Below, one piece after another: positions 32,176-42,812 of a stretch of DNA of 64,000 nt. The stretch comes from Symbiodinium kawagutii. Its lineage: Eukaryota; Sar; Dinophyceae; Suessiales; Symbiodiniaceae. Under the pieces are notes generated by a model that ran no database searches, was not told where the DNA came from, and saw only the letters and a list, made by a program, of their open reading frames with translations. The stretch is taken from assembly GCA_009767595.1 (NCBI GenBank), contig VSDK01016960.1, forward strand, positions 41,809-105,808, read 5' to 3'. Every line of letters begins with the position of its first letter. The stretch's first letter is position 1. The translations under genes were made by a program, and so were the position numbers.

Positions 32176-32204
32176 CAACAACAACAACAACAACAACAAC
32201 AACC

Positions 32205-32271
<67 letters not shown>

Positions 32272-32272
32272 C
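32176..32272. repeat. (AAC)n microsatellite
   Basis: About 30 AAC/CAA trinucleotides, followed by degenerate CCACCACCA-type sequence to about 32380. Long poly-Asn and poly-Thr frames here are by-products. Confidence 0.95.
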
Positions 32273-34076
32273 CAAGCAGCACTACGCACCGCCACCACCA
32301 CAACCACCGCCACGAGCACCACCACGACAGCCATCACAACCACAAACACGACCATCACGGCCACCGCCACGACCACCAAGCGCTTGACACTGGTACACCA
32401 TTGCCATCACCTCAAATGTTGAGTTGTATCTCTGAACCAACACACTTACCTTTGGTCACAGCACCCATTCCACTGTTTTTGTTGCTCTCCCACCTTCTGG
32501 TGAAAACCGCGGAGCTCTCCAGCTTGCCCAAAAGCACAAGGTCAAGAAAGCTGCCACCCATAGGAGGAGAGTCCAGCCAATGATCAGCATCAAAGCCTGG
32601 ACGTGAGCCAATCTTGGCACGAGGTATTGCAAAAGATTCCTATTTTGCTTGAGAAATTTGCACTTATTTGGGGGTGTCGATGATGCTGAGACTCCTGAAT
32701 CAAATGATAAATCTCAACAGGGAGGTAATGAAATTGTGGGCTACAACATGTGTGGATACCATTTCTATGGACAATTCGGCATGAAGACTCTTTCTGATTT
32801 CAGGAAACACATTGGGAACTGCTGGGGATGAAGCGGCTCCTGTGTGTGTGTGTGCTTCTGCATAGGTGCATACCAGAAGCGATGAATCTCCATCAATGGA
32901 TTTTAAGCAATCCCTCGAGGTCCATATAGACCCAACATGTGAATCGCGAAAGGTACCGCAAGCTTGCTTCTCAGTGATTTCGATCAAAACTGCTGCTGGT
33001 ATCCAACATTTTGAAATATTGAAGGCTTGTCAACCATCTAGGGTGTGCTTCAATGTAACGCCATTCACGACTTGCAGTAAAACTAACGGCTTATCCTTGA
33101 GTGGGTAACTCCCGGCGGTGAAGGGCTTCCATGATGCGTTTGACTGGCTGGGTTGTAGGCGCATCAACACTGGACCGCGTGGTGATATGGTGAACTAGTA
33201 GCCTACATTGACTACGACTTTCCACTCTACAGTCGAACTGCCATAGCTCTTCTCTTCACACATTCACATTTTTAGTATTGCCTCTACCTCTACTATCAAT
33301 ACCGCTGCTGTAACCGTTTCTATTTTTGTTATTACTCGCACTGCTATTCCGGCTTGTCCTTCTTTATTTAATATTGATAGCGATGAGCACATCACTACAA
33401 GTTGGTTTCCCAATCAACTTCACTAAGCACCCTCCCAATTCTATTATTTCACCCTACTGCAGAGTGGCTGCGCAGTCAAAAAATATTAGTTGCAGTGCGG
33501 CTGTTGATCCTATCCCTATTACTATTCGATGTCCTATTGTGAGAACTGTATTACTAATGCAACAACCAACCAGGACTATTTCAACTATCAGGTTGTGATT
33601 ATCTTCTTGTACGACTGCGAGGAAGTGAGTAGAGTAGCATGATGCAACCATTATGCAGCTTATCACAGTGATCAGTAGTATCATTGGTTGCGCTGCTCAT
33701 ACTATTATAAGGCTTTCATCATATGTTTGTAAAAGCACAATGTGGAAATAAGATTTGTTGATTGCATAAATTCTTTACAGCGAAAACACAATTGACTTTA
33801 CCTAACTAAGATTGTCCTTGGTAAACCCTTGGGGGTAAGGATCCGTTTATCGCATCACAAATGCAAAAAACTTTATCGGCGCTACAATCCTAGATGTAGC
33901 TAATCTTGGAATGGGCCTTGTAGAAAAAGTGAGTAGTATCAGATCTGGAGCCCACAATCTTACAACCCAGGCTAAGTAAGCACTGCAACAATGGTTCTAG
34001 CAATAGCTGTGTCGAGTCATGGTGAATAGTTAACAAACAACTTATATAGGTCGATTAGACGGTAATGGTACGACCA

Positions 34077-34170
34077 ATTCCCACCCTTTGCCCGTGGACG
34101 CAACGACAACGGGACCCGTCGCCATCATCATCATCAACATCATCATCATAATCATCATCATCATCATCAT

Positions 34171-34202
<32 letters not shown>

Positions 34203-34226
34203 TCATCATCATGAGAGTTCTATGGG
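34077..34226. repeat. Half-hairpin and (CAT)n tract at the satellite's left side
   Basis: CAATTCCCACCCTTTGCCC at about 34077 equals one arm of the palindrome at 34928. It is followed by CATCATCAT/CACCACCAC microsatellite (about 34117-34215). Confidence 0.85.
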
Positions 34227-34239
34227 GTTGTGAAGATAT

Positions 34240-34835
34240 TATTGTCACATGATGGTTTTGCGGGACTGGCCCATATGATCCTACGATGATAAAATGATGG
34301 TTTTGTGGGGGTGGCCCATATGGTCCTACGATGATAACATGATGGTTTTGTGGGGCTGGCCCATATGATCCTATGATGACCACATGATGGTTTTGTGGGG
34401 GTGGCCCATATGATCCGACGGTAATAACATGATGGTTTTGTGGGGCTGGCCCATATGATCCTACGATGATAACATGATGGTTTTGCGGGGCTGGCCCATA
34501 TGATCCTATAATGATAACATGATGGTTTTGTGGGGCTGGCCCATATGATCCTTTGATGATAAAATGATGGTTTTGTGGGGCTGGCCCATATGATCCTATG
34601 ATGGTAACATGATGGTTTTGTGGGGGTGGCCTATATGATCCTATGATGACCACATGATGGTTTCGTGGGGGTGGCCCATATGATCCTTTGATGATAACAT
34701 GTTGGTTTTGTGGGGATGGCCCATATGATCCTATGATGGTAACATGATGGTTTTGCGGGGGTGGCCCATATGATCCTATGATGATACCATGTTGGTTTTG
34801 TGCGGGTGGCCCCTTAGATCCGATGATGATAACAT
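34240..34835. repeat. 45-bp satellite array
   Basis: About 13 copies of a 45-base unit containing GATGGTTTTGTGGGG and GGCCCATATGATCC. 45 is divisible by 3, so the minus strand stays open over much of the array and would encode a 15-residue repeat of the type GSYGPAPQNHHVIII. Substitutions between copies are spread over the unit. Nothing outside the array suggests a gene, so I treat the frame as a by-product. Confidence 0.9.
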
Positions 34836-34839
34836 GAAG

Positions 34840-34917
34840 GCACCATCATTCCCATATGACAGCAACATCCATTAACACGATGGCACCATCATTCCCATAC
34901 GATAGCAACATCCATGG
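34840..34917. repeat. 39-bp tandem duplication
   Basis: GGCACCATCATTCCCATA plus CGATAGCAACATCCAT occurs twice with few changes, between the satellite and the palindrome. Confidence 0.8.
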
Positions 34918-34927
34918 TTGATAATAG

Positions 34928-34972
34928 GCAATTCCCACCCTTTGCCCTCCGGGCAAAGGGTGGGAATTGCGC
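34928..34972. repeat. Perfect 20-bp-arm hairpin
   Basis: Arm GCAATTCCCACCCTTTGCCC, 3-base loop TCC, arm GGGCAAAGGGTGGGAATTGC. It is followed by GCGTAATAGTAGTAACGG, a trailer also found after the hairpins at 38886 and (related) 39239. Confidence 0.95.
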
Positions 34973-36449
34973 GTAATAGTAGTAACGGTAGTATTGCTAA
35001 TAGTAGTGATGACAACCAAAGGATCAAGATGAATCTGCAAAGTGATTCGTTAATTAAAAGATGGCTAATGAAGATTCAGGCCAATATTAGTGGGAAAGAC
35101 CGGAATATTAGTTGTTACTTTAGGTTTCAAGCAATGACAATAATAGTGGTAAAACATGCACTAATAAGAACAATATGTGGAGCAATTCAGATGGAAACGA
35201 AATCATTTTAGAATAGCCTGTGGAGTATCATATCTAAATGATAAAAATTCAGCTCATTTATAGTAGCAGCTTCCGATGTCATTACCTCCACAGAACCATG
35301 CTGATCACATAAATACATTCCTCTACTCAGTTCCTAGTTACACTCATACAAAGCATAGTCATATTTTGATAATGAAAGTAGCCCAAGTGGATTTTGCATT
35401 AACAATTTATGCTTTCAAAACGACATCTAATAGGAATAGAAATAACAGGAACGATGCCACTAATATTGTTTTGCTGTAGATAAAGCGAATGTAGCAAGAA
35501 AAGGAAACACTAGAACTTAGTGATGGTCTAATGAAATCGATTAAAGAAACCAAACTGAGCGACGTTCAAAGTCAAGAACAGAAGGACAAGCAGGGAAGAA
35601 ACCAGGTATGATTGGAGGACAAGTCACTCTTGGACAACACACGAAGGATCCCAAGAGAACAAATTACAGTAAGATGAGGAAACAAGTGGGATGCAGCCAA
35701 GGCATCAATGTATGTAAATACTGCAAACACCGATCTTCCAGGGGATTGCAGGAGTGTACCATATAAGCATATATTTTGGTGTATATACATATATCATATA
35801 TCTATGCGTGTGTGTGTCGTATATGTACACATGGATTGAATCTGAACACACAAACGAAGCAAAACCACCAACCCACCAACCCACAACCAAAGAGCCAGGG
35901 CTCGGGCTCTTTGGGTTCAATTATCATATTTCATAGCTGTTCTTATTGACACCATACCAAATCGCAAATGACACGGTTCTAAAAGCTATGAAATATGATT
36001 GTTGAACAGCTGGTTGTTAAATATTATATTTTTTTCTGTCAGTTATTAGTATGATAGGTCAACAGCTCTGAAAAACTGCTCACTGCAAGCAACCTGATCC
36101 TCTGAGCCACAGAAAGTGTTGGTGTACTTCACCAGGCTCTGCATCTGTCCACCTGGACACCGATGCAGGGGGACTATGAGTCATGAGACCAGATACCCCG
36201 GTCGTGAAAAACTTGAAACATTGCTGTAACACGTTCATTTACCCATGAAAACTCAGAATTATTGATGGTTGACCTGACCTGCTAAAATGATACTTTTTGT
36301 GGTCAATTGAGGATACCCATCCTGCAGAAAAAACATCTGGTCTCCCACACTGCCAATGTCTCAACATTGCACATGACCCATCTGCGACCCTTCTTGCGCC
36401 TAGTACCTGTCATTCCTACCGAATTGAAGCATCTCTTTCATTGAGCCCA

Positions 36450-37250
36450 ATCTAGATGCTGCACCGGAACCTTCCGGAACCGGACGCAGATACTGCACCC
36501 GAACCCAACGTGGATTCTGCGCTGAAACCCGGCCAAACCCAACATGGATGCTGAAGCAGAAACTGCTAGAACATTCCGGAATCCGACGTGGATCTGCACC
36601 GGAACCCTGCAGAACCCGAGGTGGATGCTGCAAATGTGCCGGAACCCAGTCTGGAAGCTGTACCGGATGGCGCTGGAGCCAATCTGGGCTGAAGGCATTT
36701 GAAAACACCATAGCAAACAATGTTTTGCTGCCGGGGACAAATGGGAACCCTTTGCAACTTCACAAAGCATCTGCACTAGAACCCCCCCAAAGTCAAAAAA
36801 TCACTGCACCGGAACTCGCCGAACCTTACCACGTTTCTGCGCTAGAACCCTCTCACAAGATATCTGGACTGGTCGGCCATCTGCACGGGGAACCCTGCGG
36901 AACCGCACCAGTATCTACACCTGAACCTTCCGGAACCTGACAAACTATCTGCACCGGAATTTCACTAGGTATTTACACCGGAACCTTCTGGAACCTCATC
37001 ACCTATCTGCACCGGAACGGTGAAGAACGTCATCAGCTATCTGCACCTGAACTTTTGCAACCTCACGAGGTACACCGGCAAACCCGAACTTCGCCAGGTA
37101 TCCGCACCGGAACCCTCCAGAACCTCAATATGCATTTGCACTGGATCCCTTCACCGGAATCTTCCGGAAGCTCATGTATCTGCACCGTAACCCTCCCGAA
37201 CCTTGTCCAGAACCTGGTGTTGAAGCTTTACCGGATCGCACGGGAGCTAT
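36450..37250. repeat. Degenerate CTGCACCGGAACC minisatellite
   Basis: The phrase ATCTGCACCGGAACC and variants recur roughly every 40-60 bases, separated by TTCCGGAACC/CCTGCGGAACC. A higher-order copy is visible: a segment with AAGCTGTACCGGATGG and CCATAGCAAACAATG (36650-36740) recurs at about 37222-37310. Confidence 0.75.
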
Positions 37251-37377
37251 CCTGGGCTAAAGACCCCATAGCAAAGTATTGCTGTTGGGGAAAAAATTGG
37301 AAAAATAAGTCAATGCACTATCTGAAGCACGTGCTGATCATGTGGGAGAATGATCTGCTGGAATCTTGGTTCGTCGC

Positions 37378-37518
37378 CTGGATGACTGTAGCACATCATG
37401 GGCAACAGGCCTACGTTGGCCATGGTGGTGAAGACGAAGTAACAAAACTTCCCCATCAAGCAGGTGGTCCCTGAAGCAGTCCACCGGAATGCTTGCTCTG
37501 ATGGGATGTACTTTGCCA
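37378..37518 (-). CDS. Large membrane protein gene: membrane exon with CYSHP motif
   Basis: The frame encodes IPSEQAFRWTASGTTCLMGK, then FCYFVFTTMANVGLLPMMCY and SHPG. It is a membrane helix ending in Cys-Tyr-x-His-Pro, a pattern I associate with the first membrane block of large dinoflagellate GCC2/GCC3 proteins. The donor is CCAG followed by GCGACG (GC type). The acceptor is taken as GCCCCAG at 37519. Earlier acceptors would extend it by up to about 30 codons. Confidence 0.6.
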
Positions 37519-38595
37519 CTGGGGCGACAGCCCTGGTCAGGACTTCGCACCGTCCTCTAAGTCTTGGCAGCCAGCGGGTCACCCAGGATGTCAACGCCAT
37601 CAAACCTCGTGGTTTTTGCCGACCCACAAAGGAACGAGCTGTTTGCTTTGTTGGAAAATGATTTTGTCCTGAAAGAGCATCACCTTCGAATCTATCTGCC
37701 ATCCAGACACAGAATTCCAACATGATAATTTTAGCAAAGGATTCTATATCATGTGAAACAAAAGCAACATATCATCTCAAAATGTAATAGACAACATTAA
37801 GCGACACAAATAACATAAGGTACTCGTGAAATGATACAAGAACCGGCAAAAACACGGAACACAATGTAGCAGCCTATGACACTGAACAATATACCAAAAA
37901 GATCAAACTTGTTTAGTCATGCTTCACGTCATAGAAACGAAACGTGTCATTATCTGAAGATAAGATTGCATAGATTGAAATCAGATACCCAACAGGATAC
38001 ACTATACCGTCACATCGCAAAGGATACTGCAACAAGGTAGATATCAATATGATATGATATAATACTCTGAATCTGATACTGCATGACAATCCATGCGGCC
38101 ACTGACATGATTATAATGTACTCAAGAGACAGCGTAAGAAGTTTACGGAGAGTGATGTGATACAACTGTTGCTAGCCTCCTAAACGTGCAATAAAATCAA
38201 CTGGGCAACTACCCTTGCATGTCATCGCGCCAAGCTCGACCGGTTTCCGTTGAGGTTTGCTCAGCACAAAAAAAATCAGAGGGAAAGACCGACCCCAAAA
38301 GCCCACGTGCGCCGATGCGTGTCAGTGGCCGCTCCTGAAACGATTTGGAGCCAATCTTGAAGCTATATGAAGCTATCATATCTTTGGGATGGCAACTGGG
38401 GTTCCAAGCAGCAAGACCCCAATCCTCAGCAAATCAGCATCCCAGGCACCAATCACAACAGGGAAGATCAAGGCTCTGCTGCAGTACTGCGACAAAACGC
38501 CTGAGCAACCACGACCGTGGCATGACCGTGGCGCAAATTGGCAATCCTGAAAGCCAAGGCACACAGCTACTCATCAAAAAATCCCCGGGCTCCCA

Positions 38596-38672
38596 GCTAC
38601 TGGCTGCTTGCTGCTGCTTGCTGCTGCTTGCTGCTGCTTGCTGCGGATGCTGCTGCTTGCTGCGGATGCTGC
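38596..38672. repeat. CTGCTTGCTG repeat
   Basis: About seven GCTGCTTGCTG/GCTGCGGATGCTG units in tandem, followed by ACTACTACTAGCACTGC-type and CTTGTA-type words to about 38800. Confidence 0.85.
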
Positions 38673-38885
38673 TGCTCCTGATAACGACTACTACTAGCAC
38701 TGCTAGTACTACTGGTCCTTATTACTAGCACTACTAGTACTACGTGTATTTGTACTTGTACTTGTACTTGGACTGGGACTTGTACTTGGACTGACTTGCA
38801 TTTATTACTTTCACTATTTACTACTAATAAATATGTTTTTTTCTCCGAGTATGACTTCGACTACTACTAGGACTCCATAGTTCGC

Positions 38886-38908
38886 CCACAGGGCGAACTG
38901 GGGGTTTG
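38886..38908. repeat. Hairpin with GTAATAGT trailer
   Basis: AGTTCGCCC, loop ACA, GGGCGAACT, followed after a short G-rich stretch by GCGTAATAGT. Confidence 0.85.
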
Positions 38909-38929
38909 TGCGTAATAGTTTGTGGTTTA

Positions 38930-39100
38930 TAGTTTTTGGATTTTAGGGTTTGTGGTTTTAGGGTTTTAGGGTTTATGGTTTCAAGGTTTTATCGTTTTTC
39001 TCACTGGTTTTTAGGTTTTTGGCTTTACGGTTTAGCTTTTTAGGTTTATGGTTTAGGGTTTTAGGGTTTATGGTTTGAGGGTTTGGGGGTTTTAGGGTTG
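38930..39100. repeat. Interstitial telomere-like TTTAGGG repeats
   Basis: Degenerate GGTTTTAGGGTTTTAGGGTT blocks dominated by the 7-base TTTAGGG word, the telomere type known in dinoflagellates. Copies are broken by GGTTTATGG and GGTTTCAAGG variants. Confidence 0.8.
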
Positions 39101-39237
39101 TATGTCTCCAGAATGCAAGCAAAACACAGGTCAAGGACCTGCGCGCGCCGTCAAGATACGCTTCATGTCACACATGTGCATTTTGTCCCGTAAAAACCAA
39201 TGTTTTTTACGTTCCAAGACGCTGACGACAGAGGCCC

Positions 39238-39265
39238 GGGCAAACTGGGGGGTTTGCCCGTACTA
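39238..39265. repeat. Hairpin with GTACTATTACT trailer
   Basis: GGGCAAAC and its inverted arm GTTTGCCC around a G-rich loop, then GTACTATTACTCC. Third member of the hairpin-plus-trailer set. Confidence 0.75.
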
Positions 39266-39410
39266 TTACTCCTACTTTTAATACTGCTACTATCAAGGTA
39301 AAGTGGGTAACTATTGTAGGTACTCCGACTAGCTACTAACTACTACAACTATTTACTACTATATTTACTGACTAGTTACTACATACTTGTACCCACTACC
39401 AGTCACTTGC

Positions 39411-39675
39411 CAGTGGTCAAAAAGCCCTGCTGCCTGAAGTGACGCAAGAGATGCCAATCACCTCCAAGTTCAGAGCCATGAAATTTGCCGCGCCAGACAT
39501 GCTGGTCATCAAACTCGGCCAAGATGTAGGCGCTTGGCTGACCACCAACAGGTTCTGAGCAAAGTTCATGACTAGGCCGAACAGGGCCAGCAAGACACCA
39601 GAATGTTGTGTTTTGGTCGTGTAAGGCTTGGTTGCGATGTGGTACGCTGGAAAAAAGCCTCCCAGCAAAAGCACG
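39411..39675 (-). CDS. Large membrane protein gene: first membrane exon
   Basis: The acceptor ATTGTAGGCAG and the GC donor ACTG followed by GCAAGT enclose about 88 codons. A helix (VLLLGGFFPAYHIA) is followed by SGVLLALFGLVMNFAQNLLV, then SWPSLMTSMSGAANFMALNL and EVIGISCVTSGSR. Two membrane segments come directly after the last Cys-rich module, as expected where the ectodomain ends. Confidence 0.65.
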
Positions 39676-39894
39676 CTGCCTACAATCCTCGGTCGGCTGC
39701 GGCTTGTTACAGGGCGCGTTTAGAGGCCAAGAGTCCAAACCTGCTGCATCCCGCTACTAAGTACTATGCGTTCATGGAACATCGGCAGAACAGCACATTT
39801 TGCGATACTTCATCATGTTGATTGTCTATAAGTCTGCACTCAAAAGTCTCAACACATTTCCATGGCCCAGAGTCATCAAAATCAGCCAGTTCCC

Positions 39895-39998
39895 TCTAAT
39901 GCATGGTGAACATGAGTCTTGCTGCGAGAAAGTTCCCTCTGGGCACTCACCGCAAGTGATGCCAACTCGGGACTCGGAGCACGTCCCTGGCGCGCCAC
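39895..39998 (-). CDS. Large membrane protein gene: Cys-rich exon
   Basis: The acceptor ATTCCTTTCAG precedes GAPGTCSESRVGITCGECPE and GTFSQQDSCSPC: six closely spaced Cys of GCC2/GCC3 or EGF type. Its phase does not match the exon at 41916 directly, so at least one small exon is missing between them. An alternative donor (TGCG followed by GTGAGT) would cut it to 48 bases. Confidence 0.6.
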
Positions 39999-41915
39999 CT
40001 GAAAGGAATACGTGCATCGAAAAGGCCCTTCCGAGGGTGCAGCTCACTTTGATCAGTTACAAAGGTCACTAACCGAACGAGCAAAGTAAAAATCCTGCGT
40101 AAACAAAGTTTCAAACAAAGGTTTCATTCCATGAACAACAAGTAAAATTCACTGTAATGAAAACATTTTTTTGTTCAACCAACAAAGCTTCACTTGTAAT
40201 CTACTTCCGAACAACAAAATTCATTGGTTGAATGCTTTGCTGCTTCGCCTTGGCTTTTCCCCTCGGAACCGTGAGAGTTCCAAACCGGAAATTTCCGGCC
40301 AATAAACTCAATAAACACACAACCTACACAACAACATGTCTGAAATGCTACAAGTGTCATGTGAGATTATCAATTCTAGAATGGTGTGAAATGAATTGCG
40401 AATTGAGAGGTGTCATAGCCAAACTCTTGCATAACGGAGGCTCTAGCTACAAAATGCTGCAAATTTCAGGCAAATAGCGTGGGGCAACATCTACTCTACC
40501 CAAGCAGAAAATACCACAAAAAACAAGTTCAAAAAGCGATGCATTTCCAAATGAACTCCGCGCCCTTTATGCTAGGTACAATGAATTTCAAACTGGGTTG
40601 TCAGTCGGAAAGCTCTCAGTACCTAGCAGTGCACCACTAAAGACTAGCCATGGTCGACTGGAATTTGTCTCAACACTTTGGTTGACAGCAGCCCCTTGCA
40701 TCAACTGAGCCGCAGCGCGGCCTGGGCAGTGGGCTCGGCATTTGTAGATTGTCTTTGGGACGTTCGGATCAGAGTTATATCCTTGGTGCCAACGCGTCTG
40801 CGGTGGTGTTCACAGGAATCTGTTTCACTGAACAAATGAACGGTGGAAAATACGCAGCAAAATGATTGGTTCTTAGAAGCGACAACATCTCTTTGCCAAT
40901 GCGCTGTAAAGGATTCTGCCTCAACTTTGGTGTGGAGAGCGCAGACGCGCACTCACTAATAGTATATCTATATACATATGTATATTCATACATATGTTTT
41001 ATGCATATTTGCATAGATTATTGTATGTGTTTAAGTAATAAATCATATCATTTGGAATGTATGTGTATGCAGAAGCTATCTAGACAGCAAAGTACATCCT
41101 TATAGATATTGTATGTGCAGATAATGTACCTGTAGATGATGGTAAGATGTGTTCCTTCGACATGATATATAGATTTATAGTTTTATAGACATCCATCTGC
41201 CCATTCGATGGCAATATCACCAATCGGGAAAGCGTGTGCTTTTTAAATGGAACCTGTCTGCTTGGGCTGTTCACCATTTGTTTGCCCATACAAGTTCTAA
41301 AAATTATTCAATAAAAAATGAGGATACGGAATGAAATCTCCAAACATCCTGCTGTTGGTGTAGGAGCATATGCATGGCTCCACTCGCAGAATGACCCCAG
41401 ACATTTTGAGTTGACTTCTTGGGGAATGCTAGGTTCATTGATCCATTGCCTTGGCCAAAAGACACTTGGACAACAGTCCAACAGGATATCAGCTACAACT
41501 TCCCTTGATCAACAATCATTGATGTTTAGACGCGCTTGGTTTTTCACGATATCTCTGCAAAGTTTCGACAGCCGTTCGGCAAAATTTGAATGTGCTCGTT
41601 GGTGTGGTTCTGATGCGTTTTTGCTCACTGGGGTTTGGACGGCGTGACACGCAATGCAATGGGTCTGTCAAGAAATGTTGTGCTCAAAAAAATGGCGTAT
41701 GTTTGCGCACTTATTTATGTAAGAATACATCTATGCACGCATATGGCTACGCGTGAAAACAGGGTCTCTGGTTCAAAAATGGACAGAACAGACTGTAGTC
41801 CGATTTTCGTCCACGCATGCTTTGGAATAGTTGGCTATGACCCTATCTATGTGTGCAAGTAGTTTGCCTACTGAAAATGATCATGTCTGCTTGATTGGGG
41901 GACAGAATCATAAAC

Positions 41916-42067
41916 CTGCTTGCTGCCTGTGTCTTCAATGCAATCTGAGAATCCTTTCTGGATGAAGGGGTACTGAGTTCCTCCTTCTACGCCATGCCGC
42001 AGCCCAGAAATGGTACTGCCGATGGGACAGGAAATGCCTTCTGGGCAGGAAAGGCATTGCCCCTCCA
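41916..42067 (-). CDS. Large membrane protein gene: Cys-rich exon
   Basis: 152 bases with phase matching the upstream exon (one base carried over makes a Val codon). It encodes EGQCLSCPEGISCPIGSTIS and onward to QYPFIQKGFSDC. CLxCPEGxxCPxGS is the usual ending of a GCC2/GCC3 array in these proteins. Acceptor GAGGAAG, donor AAGCAG followed by GTTTAT. Confidence 0.7.
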
Positions 42068-42325
42068 CTTCCTCAGATTCTCAGCACGTAGCACAAAATC
42101 GACAGCAAAGCGCAAATGGCATCTGGCTGTCTATGAAGTACACATGTATTGAAACAAATCTAAATTTATAGTGATATTTTTACATATACGTACATTGATA
42201 TGTAGGTACATTTAAAATCTATATCTATGTGTGCGTATGTTCATATCGAGACATGCAAGAATTTACTGAGGCTTATCCTTTGGCTATGGCAATTGGGGGC
42301 ACTGCCATACATTTCCCTCCCTCAC

Positions 42326-42497
42326 CGCATCTTGGGCTAGCGTCGATAGAGCCCGCTTTGCAAACGCACTCTGCCAGAGACTGGGAACCCAGTCCCAATG
42401 TCGTCCGCTCTTCTGGACACTGTAGGCAAACACGGCTCCCCATGGCATCCTGATAAGTGCCTATTGAGCAACGTGTGCACTTTGAAGCGCCCAATTC
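42326..42497 (-). CDS. Large membrane protein gene: GCC2/GCC3 module exon
   Basis: 172 bases with acceptor ACATGGCAG and donor TGCG followed by GTGAGG. It encodes KCTRCSIGTYQDAMGSRVCL, QCPEERTTLGLGSQSLAECV and CKAGS, a near-classic ephrin-receptor-like (GCC2/GCC3) module: CxxCxxGxYxxxxGxxxCxxCP...GS...CxCxAG. It would form disulfide-bonded ectodomain structure. Confidence 0.8.
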
Positions 42498-42812
42498 CTG
42501 CCATGTGGACGACCACTTGAGTTGAGCAGGAAGAGTGGAGATTTGGGCAGGTAATCGGACTAATTCACAGAGGTGCCTGCCCCTCTTTTTTGGGGTGGAC
42601 GATGGGACTTCCTTTAAATTGCAGCCCAGCAAGTTTTTTTCCAAGCCAAAGGTCTTAACTTAGACCCGTAGGCACAACCACAGCATCAACTCCAAGTCCT
42701 TTTTTGAACAAGGAGATTTAAATTGAAATCAATTAAAAGGATCTTCTCTATTGATTGCCCACTCTACTATTGTTGTACGAATTTCTCAGCTGTCTTTCAT
42801 AGTTTCATATGT

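Larger units (their letters stand above)
31250..37375 (-). other. 6-kb intron of the large membrane protein gene
   Basis: No recognisable exon. It holds the (CAA)n array at 32176, the satellite block at 34.07-34.97 kb, A/T-rich stretches with TATG/CATA words (about 35750-35830) and the CTGCACCGGAACC minisatellite at 36.45-37.25 kb. Missing exons could hide here, since the protein path between the exons at 37.4 and 31.2 kb looks short. Confidence 0.5.

Noticed and set aside
31883-32422. Long open frames of poly-Asn/poly-Thr, and Leu-rich on the minus strand
   Set aside because: They come from the (AAC)n array; frames are open on all three phases with no non-repeat domain.
34240-34835. CRISPR-like array of 45-bp units
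   Set aside because: Whole units repeat with no variable spacers; it is a satellite.
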